A stretch of 64,000 nt of DNA from contig JBBECT010000007.1 of the NCBI GenBank assembly GCA_040881665.1, forward strand, positions 124,001 to 188,000. Direction: 5' to 3'. Positions within the stretch are counted from its first letter, which is position 1, and each line of letters begins with the position of its first letter. Source of the stretch: Actinomycetota bacterium. GTDB lineage: Bacteria > Actinomycetota > UBA4738 > HRBIN12. Below the pieces are notes generated by a model, which saw only the letters and a program-made list of their open reading frames with translations, had not been told where the DNA came from and searched no databases. A program made the position numbers and the translations under genes. Shown here piece after piece: positions 52,104 to 61,043 of the stretch.

Positions 52104-53048
52104 ATGGAAGACTGGGCGCTCGTGACTCCCGATCGGATCGATCGACGTGTGCTCGCGGCCGTCTGCCTCGCGCTGGCCCTCGTGCCGTGGGCGTGGTTCG
52201 CCGTGCGCGACCTCGCTCCGGTGATGGATGTCGCCGCCGTGCTCCTGCCCCTCGTGGCCCTCGGCACCGCATGTGCCCTGGCGGTGGCGAGCCGGTGGCT
52301 CCACTCGGGCTGGGCAACGGTCGCGGCCGGGTCGGTCGCCCTGTTCACGATCGTCGTGATCGTGGGACCGCGGATGCCACTGGGATCAGATCCTCCTCTC
52401 GATCCGGTGCGCATCGCGGTCGCGAACACCTACGAGCGCAACCGTGACGAGGCGTCGGCCGACTCGCTCGTCGAGGAGCACGCCGACGTGCTCGCGGTGA
52501 TCGAAGGAGCACCCGCGATCGTCGACGGGATCGGCGACGCGTACGCCCACGTCGTCGACGAGGGGTTCTTGTCGGTCAGGACCGATCTCCCGATGCGCGA
52601 GCTATCCGCCGGTGCCGCCCTGAACGGCGCACGCGTCCTGCGGGTGCGCATCTGGGGGGCGGCCGGGCCGTTCGTCCTGTACGTCGTGCATTCGGTGAAC
52701 CCGCTTTACAACGCGGCGTTCGACGCGCAGCTGGGGTTCCTCGACGATCTGCTCGGACGGGTCGAGCGTGAAGTCCAGCCGGTCGTGCTCGCCGGGGACT
52801 TCAACATGAGCGATCGCGGGCAGGCCTACCGGACGGTCGCGTCCGCGCTCCACGACGCGACCCGGACCGGATGGGCGCGCTCCACCTACGCGAGCGGACC
52901 GTGGCAGGTGTTGTTCCTGCGGATCGACTACGTGTTCACCACGCCGGGATGGTGCTCGGCCGACGCGGGCGTGTTCTCGGTCCCCGGCTCGGACCACGAA
53001 GGGGTGGTGACCTCCATCGGACCCTGCCCGGAGGCGTCGACGGGGTGA
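52104..53048 (+). CDS. Membrane-anchored endonuclease/exonuclease/phosphatase (EEP) protein
   Basis: A 314-residue protein: three N-terminal transmembrane helices (VLAAVCLALALVPWAWFAV, AAVLLPLVALGTACALAV, WATVAAGSVALFTIVVIVG), then an EEP domain with VRIAVANTYERN, LAVIEGAP (Glu), VLAGDFNMSD and the closing SDHEGV. The His near the end is present. Such proteins are found in actinobacterial membranes and are assumed to cleave phosphodiesters. ATG 52104 is used; GTG 52122 is an alternative. Confidence 0.85.
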   Translation: MEDWALVTPDRIDRRVLAAVCLALALVPWAWFAVRDLAPVMDVAAVLLPLVALGTACALAVASRWLHSGWATVAAGSVALFTIVVIVGPRMPLGSDPPLDPVRIAVANTYERNRDEASADSLVEEHADVLAVIEGAPAIVDGIGDAYAHVVDEGFLSVRTDLPMRELSAGAALNGARVLRVRIWGAAGPFVLYVVHSVNPLYNAAFDAQLGFLDDLLGRVEREVQPVVLAGDFNMSDRGQAYRTVASALHDATRTGWARSTYASGPWQVLFLRIDYVFTTPGWCSADAGVFSVPGSDHEGVVTSIGPCPEASTG

Positions 53049-53055
53049 ACCTCGC

Positions 53056-54654
53056 CTACCGCTTGCGCTTGAGGTCCGACAGGATCTCGCGCGCTGCGTT
53101 CGCGCCGGGTCCTCCGGTCACGCCGCCGCCCGGGTGTGCCCCCGATCCGGCGAGGTAGACACCCGGGATCCCGAACCGGTACCGCGCGTGGCCCAGCAAC
53201 GGGCGCCACGCGAAGAAGTCGTCCAGCCCGGGTTCGCCGTGATACACGTGCCCGCCCGAGAGCCCGACCTCGCGCTCGAGGTCGAGCGGCGAGCGGACCC
53301 GCCGGGCGACGACGAGCTCGCCGAGCCCCGGTGCGTAGCGCTCGAGCGCCTTGACCGTGACGTCGGCGAGGCGCTCGGACTCGGTGTCCCAGGTCCCCTC
53401 CCGGAGTGCGTACGGAGCGGATTGGAACAGGACGCTCATCACGTGCCGTCCCTCGGGGGCCAGGCTCGGATCGCTCAACGTGGGGATCGTGATCTCCAGC
53501 ATGGGGTCCTCGGAGATCGTGCCGTACTTCCACGCGTCGGCGGCCTTCTCGAGATAGTCGATCCCGAGGGAGACGACGATCCGCCCGCGCAGCCGCTCCT
53601 CGTCGGCGCCGTTGAACTTCGGCATCCCCGACAGCGCCAGATCGACCTTCGCCGTCGCACCGGGGGTCCGGATGTTGCCGCCGCGCCAGACGAGCTCCGG
53701 GCCGAGGACCACCGGATCGATCAGGCTCGTGAGCGTGCGTTTCGGGTCGCACGCGGTGACGATCGCCGTGCCGCGGATCTGTTCACCGGACGCCAGGACG
53801 ACGCCCGTGGCCCGGCCGTTCGCGTTCGACGCGATCGCGGAGACCTCCGCGCCCGTGCGGATCTCGGCTCCGAACGCCGTGGCCGCGTTCGCCAGTGCGT
53901 CGGCCAGCGCGCCGCTACCCCCCTTCGCGAACGTGCTCTGGCCCGCGACACCACCGTCGTTGCCCGCCGAGTCGTTGAGGAACACGGCCGCCGAGCCCGC
54001 CGACCACGACCCCATCGAGGTGTAGAGGACGGCGCGAGCGGCCAGAGCCCCGGCGACCGGATCGGAGCCGGCTCCCTCGCCGACCCCTTCCCGGACGAAG
54101 TCCGCGATCGCCATCGGCAATGCGCGGGTGGCCTCGCGTCCGGCCTTGGAGCCCAGGCCCTTGAATGCCTTGCCGAGCTTCAGCCCGTTGATCGCATCCG
54201 CGATCGAGGGGGTCTTCACGTCCGGCGGCGTCGCCGCGTTCACGTGCGCGAGGAAACTCGCGAGGGCGCGTACCCGCTTGTCGAAGGCCACGTAGCGATC
54301 CGCCGCCACGGGAGCGGAGGCGCGCAGCCCCTCGGCGGTCCTGGCGGCGTCGGCCCACAGCGTGATGCCCGAACCGTCGGGCTGCGGCGCGAACACGCGC
54401 ACGTCCGGCTCGATCGGCTCGAACCCGTGTCGTTCGAGCTCGAGGTCGGCGATCACCGACTTCCGCAGGCGTCCAACCGTGTGCGCCACACCCGGCGCGG
54501 TGAACCCCTCGGCGAGCTCGACGTTCGCGAGGATGCCTCCCACCCGGTCGGCACGCTCGAGCACGAGCACCTTCCGGCGCCGCTTCGCGAGGTACGCGGC
54601 CGCGACGAGCCCGTTGTGGCCGCCGCCGACGACGATCGCGTCGTAGGTCGCCAT
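53056..54654 (-). CDS. PYROXD2/CrtI-like FAD oxidoreductase (second)
   Basis: A 532-residue flavoprotein. FAD motif VVGGGHNGLVAAAYLAK, with the acidic VLERADRVGG at strand end, and C-terminal FAD block GVYLAGSGAHPGGGVTGG. It belongs to the phytoene-desaturase-like family with PYROXD2 homologues, not carotenoid desaturases, since no carotenoid genes are near and the middle lacks the membrane region. ATG 54654 overlaps the first gene's stop (ATGA). It and its neighbour share the N-terminal GHNGL and C-terminal HPGGG blocks but differ elsewhere. Confidence 0.87.
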   Translation of the reverse strand: MATYDAIVVGGGHNGLVAAAYLAKRRRKVLVLERADRVGGILANVELAEGFTAPGVAHTVGRLRKSVIADLELERHGFEPIEPDVRVFAPQPDGSGITLWADAARTAEGLRASAPVAADRYVAFDKRVRALASFLAHVNAATPPDVKTPSIADAINGLKLGKAFKGLGSKAGREATRALPMAIADFVREGVGEGAGSDPVAGALAARAVLYTSMGSWSAGSAAVFLNDSAGNDGGVAGQSTFAKGGSGALADALANAATAFGAEIRTGAEVSAIASNANGRATGVVLASGEQIRGTAIVTACDPKRTLTSLIDPVVLGPELVWRGGNIRTPGATAKVDLALSGMPKFNGADEERLRGRIVVSLGIDYLEKAADAWKYGTISEDPMLEITIPTLSDPSLAPEGRHVMSVLFQSAPYALREGTWDTESERLADVTVKALERYAPGLGELVVARRVRSPLDLEREVGLSGGHVYHGEPGLDDFFAWRPLLGHARYRFGIPGVYLAGSGAHPGGGVTGGPGANAAREILSDLKRKR

Positions 54655-56270
54655 CACGCCACCGCCTTCCCGCCGGAGGTGCGCCCGCCCTTGCTCGCCT
54701 TGAGGACCTCGAGCGCTGCGATGCGACCGGACGCGCCCATGATGCCGCCACCGGGGTGGGTCGCCGCGCCACAGAGCCACAGATCCTTCAACGGCGTCTC
54801 GTATCGAGCCCAGCCCGGGACGGGGCGGTTGAAGAAGAGTTGTTCGAGCGAGAGCTCGCCCTGGAAGATGTTCCCCTCGGTGAGCCCTGTGACGTCCTCG
54901 ATGTCCTTCGGCGTGATGAACATCTTGTGGACGATGTGTTCGCGGATCTTCGGGAACCGCTCCTCGAGCGTGTCGATCACGTTCTCGCCGAAGGCGGAGC
55001 GCATCTGATCGTCCCACTGCCTGCCGCCGGCGAGGTGGTACGGCGCGTACTGCACGAAGCAGCTGATGATGTGCTTGCCCGGCGGCGCCATCGACGGATC
55101 GACGAGCGTCGGGAAGATCATGTCGATATAGGGCCGTTGCGAGAATCGTCCGTACTTCGCGTCGTCGTAGGCGCGTTCCATGTAGTCGACGCTCGGCGAG
55201 AAGCTGATCGCTCCGCGGAGCCACTCCCCCGTGCCCGGCTTGCAGGCGAGCTCGGGCAGACCATCGAGGGCGAGGTTCACCTTGCCCGAGGAGCCCCGGT
55301 ACTTGTAGCGGCGGACCTCGTCGGTGAACGTGGGGTCGAGCACGCCGTCCTCCACGAGCTTGAGGAACGTGACGTGCGAGTCGACGCTCGAGAGCACGAC
55401 GTTCGCCGCGATCTCCTCACCCGACTCCAGCGTCACTCCCGTGGCGCGCCCGTTCTTCGTGTCGATCCGCGCAACGGGCGCCTCGGTCCGGATCTGCACC
55501 CCGAGCGAGCGCGCGGCGCTGCCGATCGCGTTCGAGATGCCGCCGGTCCCGCCCTTGGGGATGCCCCACGCGCGGAACGCGCCGTCGATCTCACCCATGT
55601 AGTGGTGGAGCAGGACGTAGGCCGTTCCCGGCGAGCGCGGCCCCTGGAAGGTTCCGATGATGCCCGACGCCGACATCGTGGCCTTCAACGGGTCGGTCTC
55701 GAACCACTGATCGAGGAAGTCGACCGCGCTCATCGTCATCAGTTCGATGAAGGTTTGCTGATGGCGGCGCGGCAGGTCCTTGAACTCCTTCGCGAGGCCC
55801 ACGAGCGGCAGCCACTCGAGGGGGTTGATCTTGCCCGGATCCGGCGGCACGGCCGACAGGATCGGCTTGATGAAGCGCGCCATCTGGGCCATCAACTGGG
55901 AGTACTCCTCGTAGGCCTCGGCGTCGTTCTTCGACCAGCGACGCAGCTCGTTGATCGTCTTGCCGTGATCGTTCACGCGCCACAGGTAGTCGTCGTCGAG
56001 CGGGGTGATCGTCCCGTCGAGCGGGAGGATCTCGAGGCCGTGCTTGGGAAGCTGCAGCTCGCGGATGATCTCGGGACGCAGCAACGAGACCACGTAGGAG
56101 TACACACTGAACCGGTAGCCGGGGAAGATCTCCTCGGTGACCGCCGCGCCGCCGAGGACGTGGCGCCGCTCGAGCACGACGACCTTCTTGCCGGCCTTCG
56201 CGAGGTAGGCGGCCGCGACGAGCCCGTTGTGGCCCCCGCCGATGACGACCGCGTCGTAGGTCTGCGCCAT
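54654..56270 (-). CDS. PYROXD2/CrtI-like FAD oxidoreductase (first)
   Basis: A 538-residue flavoprotein, paralogue of the next gene. FAD motif VIGGGHNGLVAAAYLAK, VLERRHVLGGAA, a substrate region around RFSVYSYVVSLLRPEII, and C-terminal LWLCGAATHPGGGIMGASG. Closest in appearance to PYROXD2, whose vertebrate locus is associated with N-methylated amine metabolites, so an amine substrate is a reasonable guess. ATG 56270 follows a GGAGGG region; the ORF start at 56318 lacks conservation. It is divergent from the GcvT-like gene. Confidence 0.87.
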   Translation of the reverse strand: MAQTYDAVVIGGGHNGLVAAAYLAKAGKKVVVLERRHVLGGAAVTEEIFPGYRFSVYSYVVSLLRPEIIRELQLPKHGLEILPLDGTITPLDDDYLWRVNDHGKTINELRRWSKNDAEAYEEYSQLMAQMARFIKPILSAVPPDPGKINPLEWLPLVGLAKEFKDLPRRHQQTFIELMTMSAVDFLDQWFETDPLKATMSASGIIGTFQGPRSPGTAYVLLHHYMGEIDGAFRAWGIPKGGTGGISNAIGSAARSLGVQIRTEAPVARIDTKNGRATGVTLESGEEIAANVVLSSVDSHVTFLKLVEDGVLDPTFTDEVRRYKYRGSSGKVNLALDGLPELACKPGTGEWLRGAISFSPSVDYMERAYDDAKYGRFSQRPYIDMIFPTLVDPSMAPPGKHIISCFVQYAPYHLAGGRQWDDQMRSAFGENVIDTLEERFPKIREHIVHKMFITPKDIEDVTGLTEGNIFQGELSLEQLFFNRPVPGWARYETPLKDLWLCGAATHPGGGIMGASGRIAALEVLKASKGGRTSGGKAVA

Positions 56271-56356
56271 CTCCCGACCCTCCTGAGACCGTGTGACTTC
56301 GGGTCGCACCGACCCCACGCAACCGCAGCCGGGCGCGCCGGTCGCCCATGCTAGAC

Positions 56357-56425
56357 CGGGGTCAGAACCCCGACCAGCGGACCGTTGACTTCAGGTCAGC
56401 GAGACGTCCTCCCCGGGCAGGTCAG
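56357..56425. promoter_or_regulatory. Palindrome and direct repeats in the divergent oxidase/GcvT promoter region
   Basis: A palindrome CGGGGT-caga-ACCCCG (56357-56372) and two copies of CAGGTCAG (56392-56399 and 56418-56425, 26 bp apart) lie between the divergent starts at 56270 and 56491. They are candidates for a shared operator. No regulator gene is adjacent. Confidence 0.4.
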
Positions 56426-56490
56426 GGGCCGGGGCGGCGGTGCATACTACGCCGACCAGCCAACGGCACCCGGTGAGTGAGGAGGGCCCC

Positions 56491-57681
56491 GTGAGCGTCG
56501 GCACCGCCTTCTACCCGCGCGAAGCGGAGATGAACGTCAAGCAGGCCTGGAACGAGTGGTCCGGCTACTTCTCGGCGGCCTGTTACGCCGACTTCCACGA
56601 CATCGAGTACAACGCGATCCGTGAGGCCGCCGCCCTGTTCGACGCCACACCCCTGTACAAGTACGAGATGTCCGGCGTCGACGCCCTTCGCCTGATCGAC
56701 CGGGTGATCCCGCGGGACGCGCGCAAGCTCGCCGTCGACCGCGTCTGGTACACGCCGTGGTGCGACGAGGACGGCGCCGTGGTCGACGACGGAACGGTGG
56801 CGCGCCTGGACGAGTCGACCTACCGGATCACCTCCGCCCACCCCTGCGCCCGCTGGTTCTCGATGAACGCCACCGGCCTCGACGTCCGGATCGACGACGT
56901 GTCCGAGGCGACGGCCGCCCTCGCGCTCCAGGGCAAACTCGCCCGCGAGGTTCTCGAGGGGGCGACGCGGCAGGACTGGTCCGACGTGCGGTACTTCGGT
57001 CGTCGGCGCAGCGAGATCGGCGGCGTGGAGGTCGACGTCACACGCACCGGCTACACCGGCGATCGTGGCTACGAGCTGTGGCTGCCGGCCGACGGAGGCC
57101 TGCAGGTGTGGGACACGCTGTTCGAGGCCGGCGCCGACTACGGGATCCGTCCGATCGGGGTCCGCGCGCTCGACGTCGCACGGGTCGAGGCCGGTCTGAT
57201 CATGGTCGACGTGGACTACACGAGCGCGAAGGCCGCCCTGAACGACGAGCAACGCTACTCGCCCTTCGAACTGGGGCTCGGCGGCCTCGTCGACTTCAAC
57301 GGCGCGGACTTCACGGGCAAGCGGGCACTCCAGGCCGAGCAGCGCTCGGGGGGTCCCGCCCGCCGGCTCGTCGGTCTCGACATCGAGTGGGCCGGCATCG
57401 AGCGGATGTTCGCCGCACATGACCTCGCGCCGGAGGTCTCACCGATGGTGACGCGCTCGGAGATCCCCCTGTACAAGGACAACAGGCAGATCGGCCGCGC
57501 GACCAGCACCACGTGGGGCCCGACGATCAAGAAGATGATCGCCTTGGCGTCGGTGGACAAGGAGTTCGCGGCGACGGGTACACGCGTCTCGATCGAGTGG
57601 ACCGTCGAGGGCGAGCACGGCAAGGTGGCCGCGACCGTCGTCCCGACGCCGTTCCTCGACCTCGAGCGCAAGCGCACTTAG
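56491..57681 (+). CDS. GcvT-like aminomethyltransferase/folate-dependent demethylase
   Basis: A 396-residue protein with the GCV_T fold that moves a methyl or methylene group from a substrate to tetrahydrofolate. Features: NVKQAWNEWSGYFSA at the start, the folate-site region with VDDGTVARLDE, and the signature TRTGYTGDRGYELW. The C-terminal barrel domain (GCV_T_C) ends LDLERKR. There is no glycine-cleavage gcvH or gcvP nearby, so it is more likely a demethylase for a methylated amine than a glycine-cleavage T-protein. GTG 56491 follows AGGAGG; the ORF start at 56440 is unconserved. Confidence 0.88.
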   Translation: MSVGTAFYPREAEMNVKQAWNEWSGYFSAACYADFHDIEYNAIREAAALFDATPLYKYEMSGVDALRLIDRVIPRDARKLAVDRVWYTPWCDEDGAVVDDGTVARLDESTYRITSAHPCARWFSMNATGLDVRIDDVSEATAALALQGKLAREVLEGATRQDWSDVRYFGRRRSEIGGVEVDVTRTGYTGDRGYELWLPADGGLQVWDTLFEAGADYGIRPIGVRALDVARVEAGLIMVDVDYTSAKAALNDEQRYSPFELGLGGLVDFNGADFTGKRALQAEQRSGGPARRLVGLDIEWAGIERMFAAHDLAPEVSPMVTRSEIPLYKDNRQIGRATSTTWGPTIKKMIALASVDKEFAATGTRVSIEWTVEGEHGKVAATVVPTPFLDLERKRT

Positions 57682-57841
57682 CCGCGCACCTCGGCGATCG
57701 AACGGGGCCCTCGCCCGCCGAACCCTTCGGCCGGCGACAGCGAACACCTTGCAGAGCAGCGACCCGGGTGTCGCCGATTCTCCACATCACGCCTCCCCCC
57801 GACCGGGTCCGGGCCGGGAGCCCTCTGCGAGACTGGTGCCC

Positions 57842-59758
57842 ATGAGCGATGCGCGGCGTCCGAATCGTGTCCCGACGATCGTGCTGCTCGCGCTCGCCCT
57901 CGTCGTGACCGGGGCGATCGCGTTCGCGGCGAGCACTGTCGCCGCGATCGCCGTCGGGATCCTCGTCGTCGTCGCGGGCATCGTGGCGCTCGTCGTCCGA
58001 GCCCGCCGGCGCGCGGATCCCGCGCACCCCACGACCGCTCCCGATCCGGGACGCAGACGCCTGCTGGCGGGCGCCGCGGCCGGCGGCCTGGGGCTCGTGG
58101 TGGTCGGCGCCGCCGGAGGGCGCGAGCTGAAGCGGTTCACCGCGCCCGATCCGGGACCGATCCTCGATGGGATGGCGACCGACGTCGGCGCGGAGTACAT
58201 GGAGCTGATCCGCCGCGGCTACCACCCCGAGCGGTCGGGCGACCTCCAGCTGATCGTGGCACCGGGCTCGAGCTCGATCTATCCGCAGGAGGCGGAGTCG
58301 CTCGTCGAGAACGACCCGCGCACGAGCCACTCGCAGGTGTGGCACTACCTCGAACGCATCCCGATCGCGGTCTACGCACCGGGGATCGTCACCCCGTCCG
58401 ATTCCACCGAGCGCGTCAGCCTCGCGGATCTCGCGCCGACGGCCGCGACCCTGATGGGGTTCGATTTCCCCGCTCCCGACGGCGTGCCACTGCCGGGCAT
58501 CGAAACCCCCTCCACCCCCCCCAAGGTGATCGTGACGTTCGTGATCGACGGCGGCGGGTGGAACGTCCTCGCGGAGCATCCCGACGCGTGGCCGAACGTC
58601 AGGCGGATGCTTCGCGGCAGCGCCGTGTACCGCAACGCGATCGTCGGCTCGTTCCCGGCGGTCACCGCGTGCGCGCACGCGACGATCGGGACGGGCGCGT
58701 TCCCGCATGCCCACGGGATCTCGGGCCACAACGTCCGGATCGACGGAGAGGTCGTGAAGGCGTACGGAACTGCGGGCGAGGCGGACCCCTCGTTCCTGCT
58801 CGCACCGACCCTGGCCGAGGCATGGAGCGCCGAGACCGGCGACGGGGCGTGGGTCGGCGAGATCGGCTACCAGATCTGGCACGTCGGCATGATGGGCCGC
58901 GGCGGCGACCGGCCCCTCGGCGATCTGCCGATCGCGACCTACTGGCCGGAGACCGGCGCGAACGCCTGGGCCTCACTCAACCCCGACATCTATCGCCTGC
59001 CTGCCGACGTCCCTCCGTACGCGCGATACGAACAGCTCGCGGCGGACTACGCGACGATCGCGCCACCTCCGTCGCCCTACGATCTCCAGGGCCTCAAGGA
59101 AGCGTGCTGCGCGCCCCCGATCGTCGCCTACCAAGGCGACCTGATCGAGGCCGCGTTCCGCTCCGAGCCGATCGGGCACGACGACGTGACCGATCTGCTC
59201 TACATCAACTTCAAGTCGCCGGACTACGCGGGGCACGTCTACAACTTCCTCGACGAGCGCACCGGCCGTGTCCTCGCCGAGGTCGACCGCCAGCTCGGAC
59301 GGCTGCTCGACGACCTCGAGCGGCGTTTCCGTCCCGGCGAGTACGCGGTGATCTTCACCGCGGACCACGGTCAGTGCCCGCCGATCGACGAGGTGGACGG
59401 CGTGCGCGTCGACCCGATCCAGCTCGACGCCGACGTCGACGCCGAGTTCAGCAGCCGCCTGCTCAGCGTGACCCAGAGCGTCGTCCCGCACGAGATCTAC
59501 CTCGCCGGCGGCGCGATGCTCGACGCGGGGTGGCGGCCCGAAGACATCGCCGCCTGGCTGGGCGACTACCGCTATCGCGACAACATCGGTCCGTACGTGC
59601 CGCGCAACCTCGTTCGACGCGATCTGCTCGGCGACAAACCCTTCGCCGCGGTGTTCCCGCTGTCGTACCTCGAGTCGCTCCAGAGCCGCGACCTGTCGAG
59701 GTTCGGGGAGACCGCCTACCCCGAGGCCGATCCGGGGATCCCGCCGGTCAGCTGGTAG
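57842..59758 (+). CDS. Membrane-anchored AlkP-superfamily phosphodiesterase/phosphatase
   Basis: A 638-residue protein. Two N-terminal transmembrane helices (TIVLLALALVVTGAIAF, AIAVGILVVVAGIVALVV) are followed by a Tat-like patch (GRRRLLAGAAAGGLGLVVVG), then a segment resembling a sulfatase C-terminus (APGSSSIYPQEAESL, APTAATLMGFDFPAPDG), and the catalytic domain starting VTFVIDGGGWN with AVTACAHATIGTGAFPHAHG (the Thr/Ser nucleophile region) and the metal motif FTADHGQ. It acts outside the membrane, probably on phosphodiesters or phosphate esters. The split extra domain is unusual. Confidence 0.82.
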   Translation: MSDARRPNRVPTIVLLALALVVTGAIAFAASTVAAIAVGILVVVAGIVALVVRARRRADPAHPTTAPDPGRRRLLAGAAAGGLGLVVVGAAGGRELKRFTAPDPGPILDGMATDVGAEYMELIRRGYHPERSGDLQLIVAPGSSSIYPQEAESLVENDPRTSHSQVWHYLERIPIAVYAPGIVTPSDSTERVSLADLAPTAATLMGFDFPAPDGVPLPGIETPSTPPKVIVTFVIDGGGWNVLAEHPDAWPNVRRMLRGSAVYRNAIVGSFPAVTACAHATIGTGAFPHAHGISGHNVRIDGEVVKAYGTAGEADPSFLLAPTLAEAWSAETGDGAWVGEIGYQIWHVGMMGRGGDRPLGDLPIATYWPETGANAWASLNPDIYRLPADVPPYARYEQLAADYATIAPPPSPYDLQGLKEACCAPPIVAYQGDLIEAAFRSEPIGHDDVTDLLYINFKSPDYAGHVYNFLDERTGRVLAEVDRQLGRLLDDLERRFRPGEYAVIFTADHGQCPPIDEVDGVRVDPIQLDADVDAEFSSRLLSVTQSVVPHEIYLAGGAMLDAGWRPEDIAAWLGDYRYRDNIGPYVPRNLVRRDLLGDKPFAAVFPLSYLESLQSRDLSRFGETAYPEADPGIPPVSW

Positions 59759-60278
59759 ACGGCTCGGCGAGCGCGGCCAGCACGCGGGGGTTCAGGTGCT
59801 CCCAATCGAACAAGCGCCCGGGCCGTATGCCGACGCGTCCGTGCTCCAGGATCGCCTCGGCGACGCCGTGCACCCGGAACATCGCGATGAGGATCGGATC
59901 GTCGGCCGCCATCTCGAGGCTCTCCGCCACGCGACGCGGTCCGTTGTCGTCCACGGGGAACGACCGCGGATCGTGCTCGATCTCGGGCGGATCGACCGGG
60001 CGGCCCCACGACGGCATCAACGAGCCGACCACGGCCGACCACACGCCGCCGATGTCCGCGCCGGGATACAGGTTCAGACGCGCGAGATAACGGTGTAGTT
60101 CGATCGACCGGACCCCGGGGATCACCAACAAGAGATCCAACGGCGCCCCGGGGTCACCCGGTGGACACCCGACGATCGTCCGCTTCGTGAGCTCGAGCAT
60201 CGTGTGCAGCCGGAGCACGGAAGGATTGGCCGCGGCCTCGACCGCCCACACCACCTCCGGAGCGGCATCGGTCGTCAC
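59748..60278 (-). CDS. Hypothetical protein with Nfu_N-like region
   Basis: A 176-residue protein, convergent with the AlkP gene by 11 bp. The C-terminal half (PILIAMFRVHGVAEAILEHG, then FDWEHLNPRVLAAL) resembles the Nfu N-terminal domain of iron-sulfur carriers; the Cys-containing Nfu domain is absent. The N-terminal half (PSVLRLHTMLELTKR, IPGVRSIELHRYLARLNLYPG) has no recognised match. No signal peptide or helix is seen. Function unknown; the Nfu_N match is by eye only. Confidence 0.6.
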   Translation of the reverse strand: MTTDAAPEVVWAVEAAANPSVLRLHTMLELTKRTIVGCPPGDPGAPLDLLLVIPGVRSIELHRYLARLNLYPGADIGGVWSAVVGSLMPSWGRPVDPPEIEHDPRSFPVDDNGPRRVAESLEMAADDPILIAMFRVHGVAEAILEHGRVGIRPGRLFDWEHLNPRVLAALAEPSTS

Positions 60279-60305
60279 GACCGACCACCGGCGGCGACTG
60301 CATAC

Positions 60306-60962
60306 CTACCCGTTGTGGAGTGAATGCTGCGTCTCCTCGTCGAATGTGTTCCCCTCGGGAGGGATCGGGTTCGCTTTCAGGATGCGCGCCATGTGGACCG
60401 CGTTGTGCGCCATCCATCGCGTGGTGCGCTTCGTGTACTCGTGGTCCGGTCCGCCGGCCTCGATGTAGCTGGGACCGGGACCCGCATCACCGACCCAGTA
60501 TGTGTCCGCGTTCGGCGGGATCGTCAGACCTAGATGCGAGAGGTTGAACAGGGTGGTCTCGGCCGCGGCGTGCGCCCCGTCCTCGTTCCCCGTGACCACG
60601 ACGCAGCCAACCTTGTTGTAGAGGGGGTATTGGCCCACGGCGTTGCGCTCGTTGTATGTACCGTCGAGCCGTTCGATCACCATCTGGGCGACGCTCCCCC
60701 GGACCCCGAACCAGATCGGGGTGCCGATGCAGAGGATGTCGGCCACCTTGACCTTTGCCAGCAGCTGCGGCCACTCATCGCCGTGTCCCTCATCGGAGGA
60801 GACGCCGAAGGGCACGTCGAAGTCAACGACCCGCACGATCTCGGTCTCGACGCCCATCCCGTCCCACCAGTGCTTGACGTTGTGCATCAACGCCTCTGTG
60901 TTCGAGATCTCGGGAGACTTCTTCAGGGTGCAGTTCAGCATCACGGCACGCAGGTCGGCCAC
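60306..60962 (-). CDS. Flavodoxin-fold NAD(P)H-dependent oxidoreductase
   Basis: A 218-residue flavodoxin-like protein of the NADPH-dependent FMN reductase type. The first strand RAVMLNCTLKKSPEISNT carries the FMN-phosphate loop; later CIGTPIWFGVRGSVAQMVIE and VTGNEDGAHAAAET form the other FMN contacts. GTG 60962 is used because the ORF start at 61835 is antisense to the GrpB gene. These enzymes reduce quinones or free flavin. It is convergent to nothing; the neighbouring Nfu_N-like gene follows on the same strand. Confidence 0.86.
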   Translation of the reverse strand: MADLRAVMLNCTLKKSPEISNTEALMHNVKHWWDGMGVETEIVRVVDFDVPFGVSSDEGHGDEWPQLLAKVKVADILCIGTPIWFGVRGSVAQMVIERLDGTYNERNAVGQYPLYNKVGCVVVTGNEDGAHAAAETTLFNLSHLGLTIPPNADTYWVGDAGPGPSYIEAGGPDHEYTKRTTRWMAHNAVHMARILKANPIPPEGNTFDEETQHSLHNG

Positions 60963-61043
60963 GTCGGACTCCCTCCGGTTGGGTCGCCGCGCAGGGTAGC
61001 GCGCGATCGACGACAGTGTGACCAGGCACGGTACCGTTGGGGC

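Noticed and set aside
53056-56270. Carotenoid biosynthesis cluster
   Set aside because: The two flavoproteins have CrtI-like ends, but crtB, crtE and cyclase genes are absent and the sequences resemble PYROXD2 homologues more.
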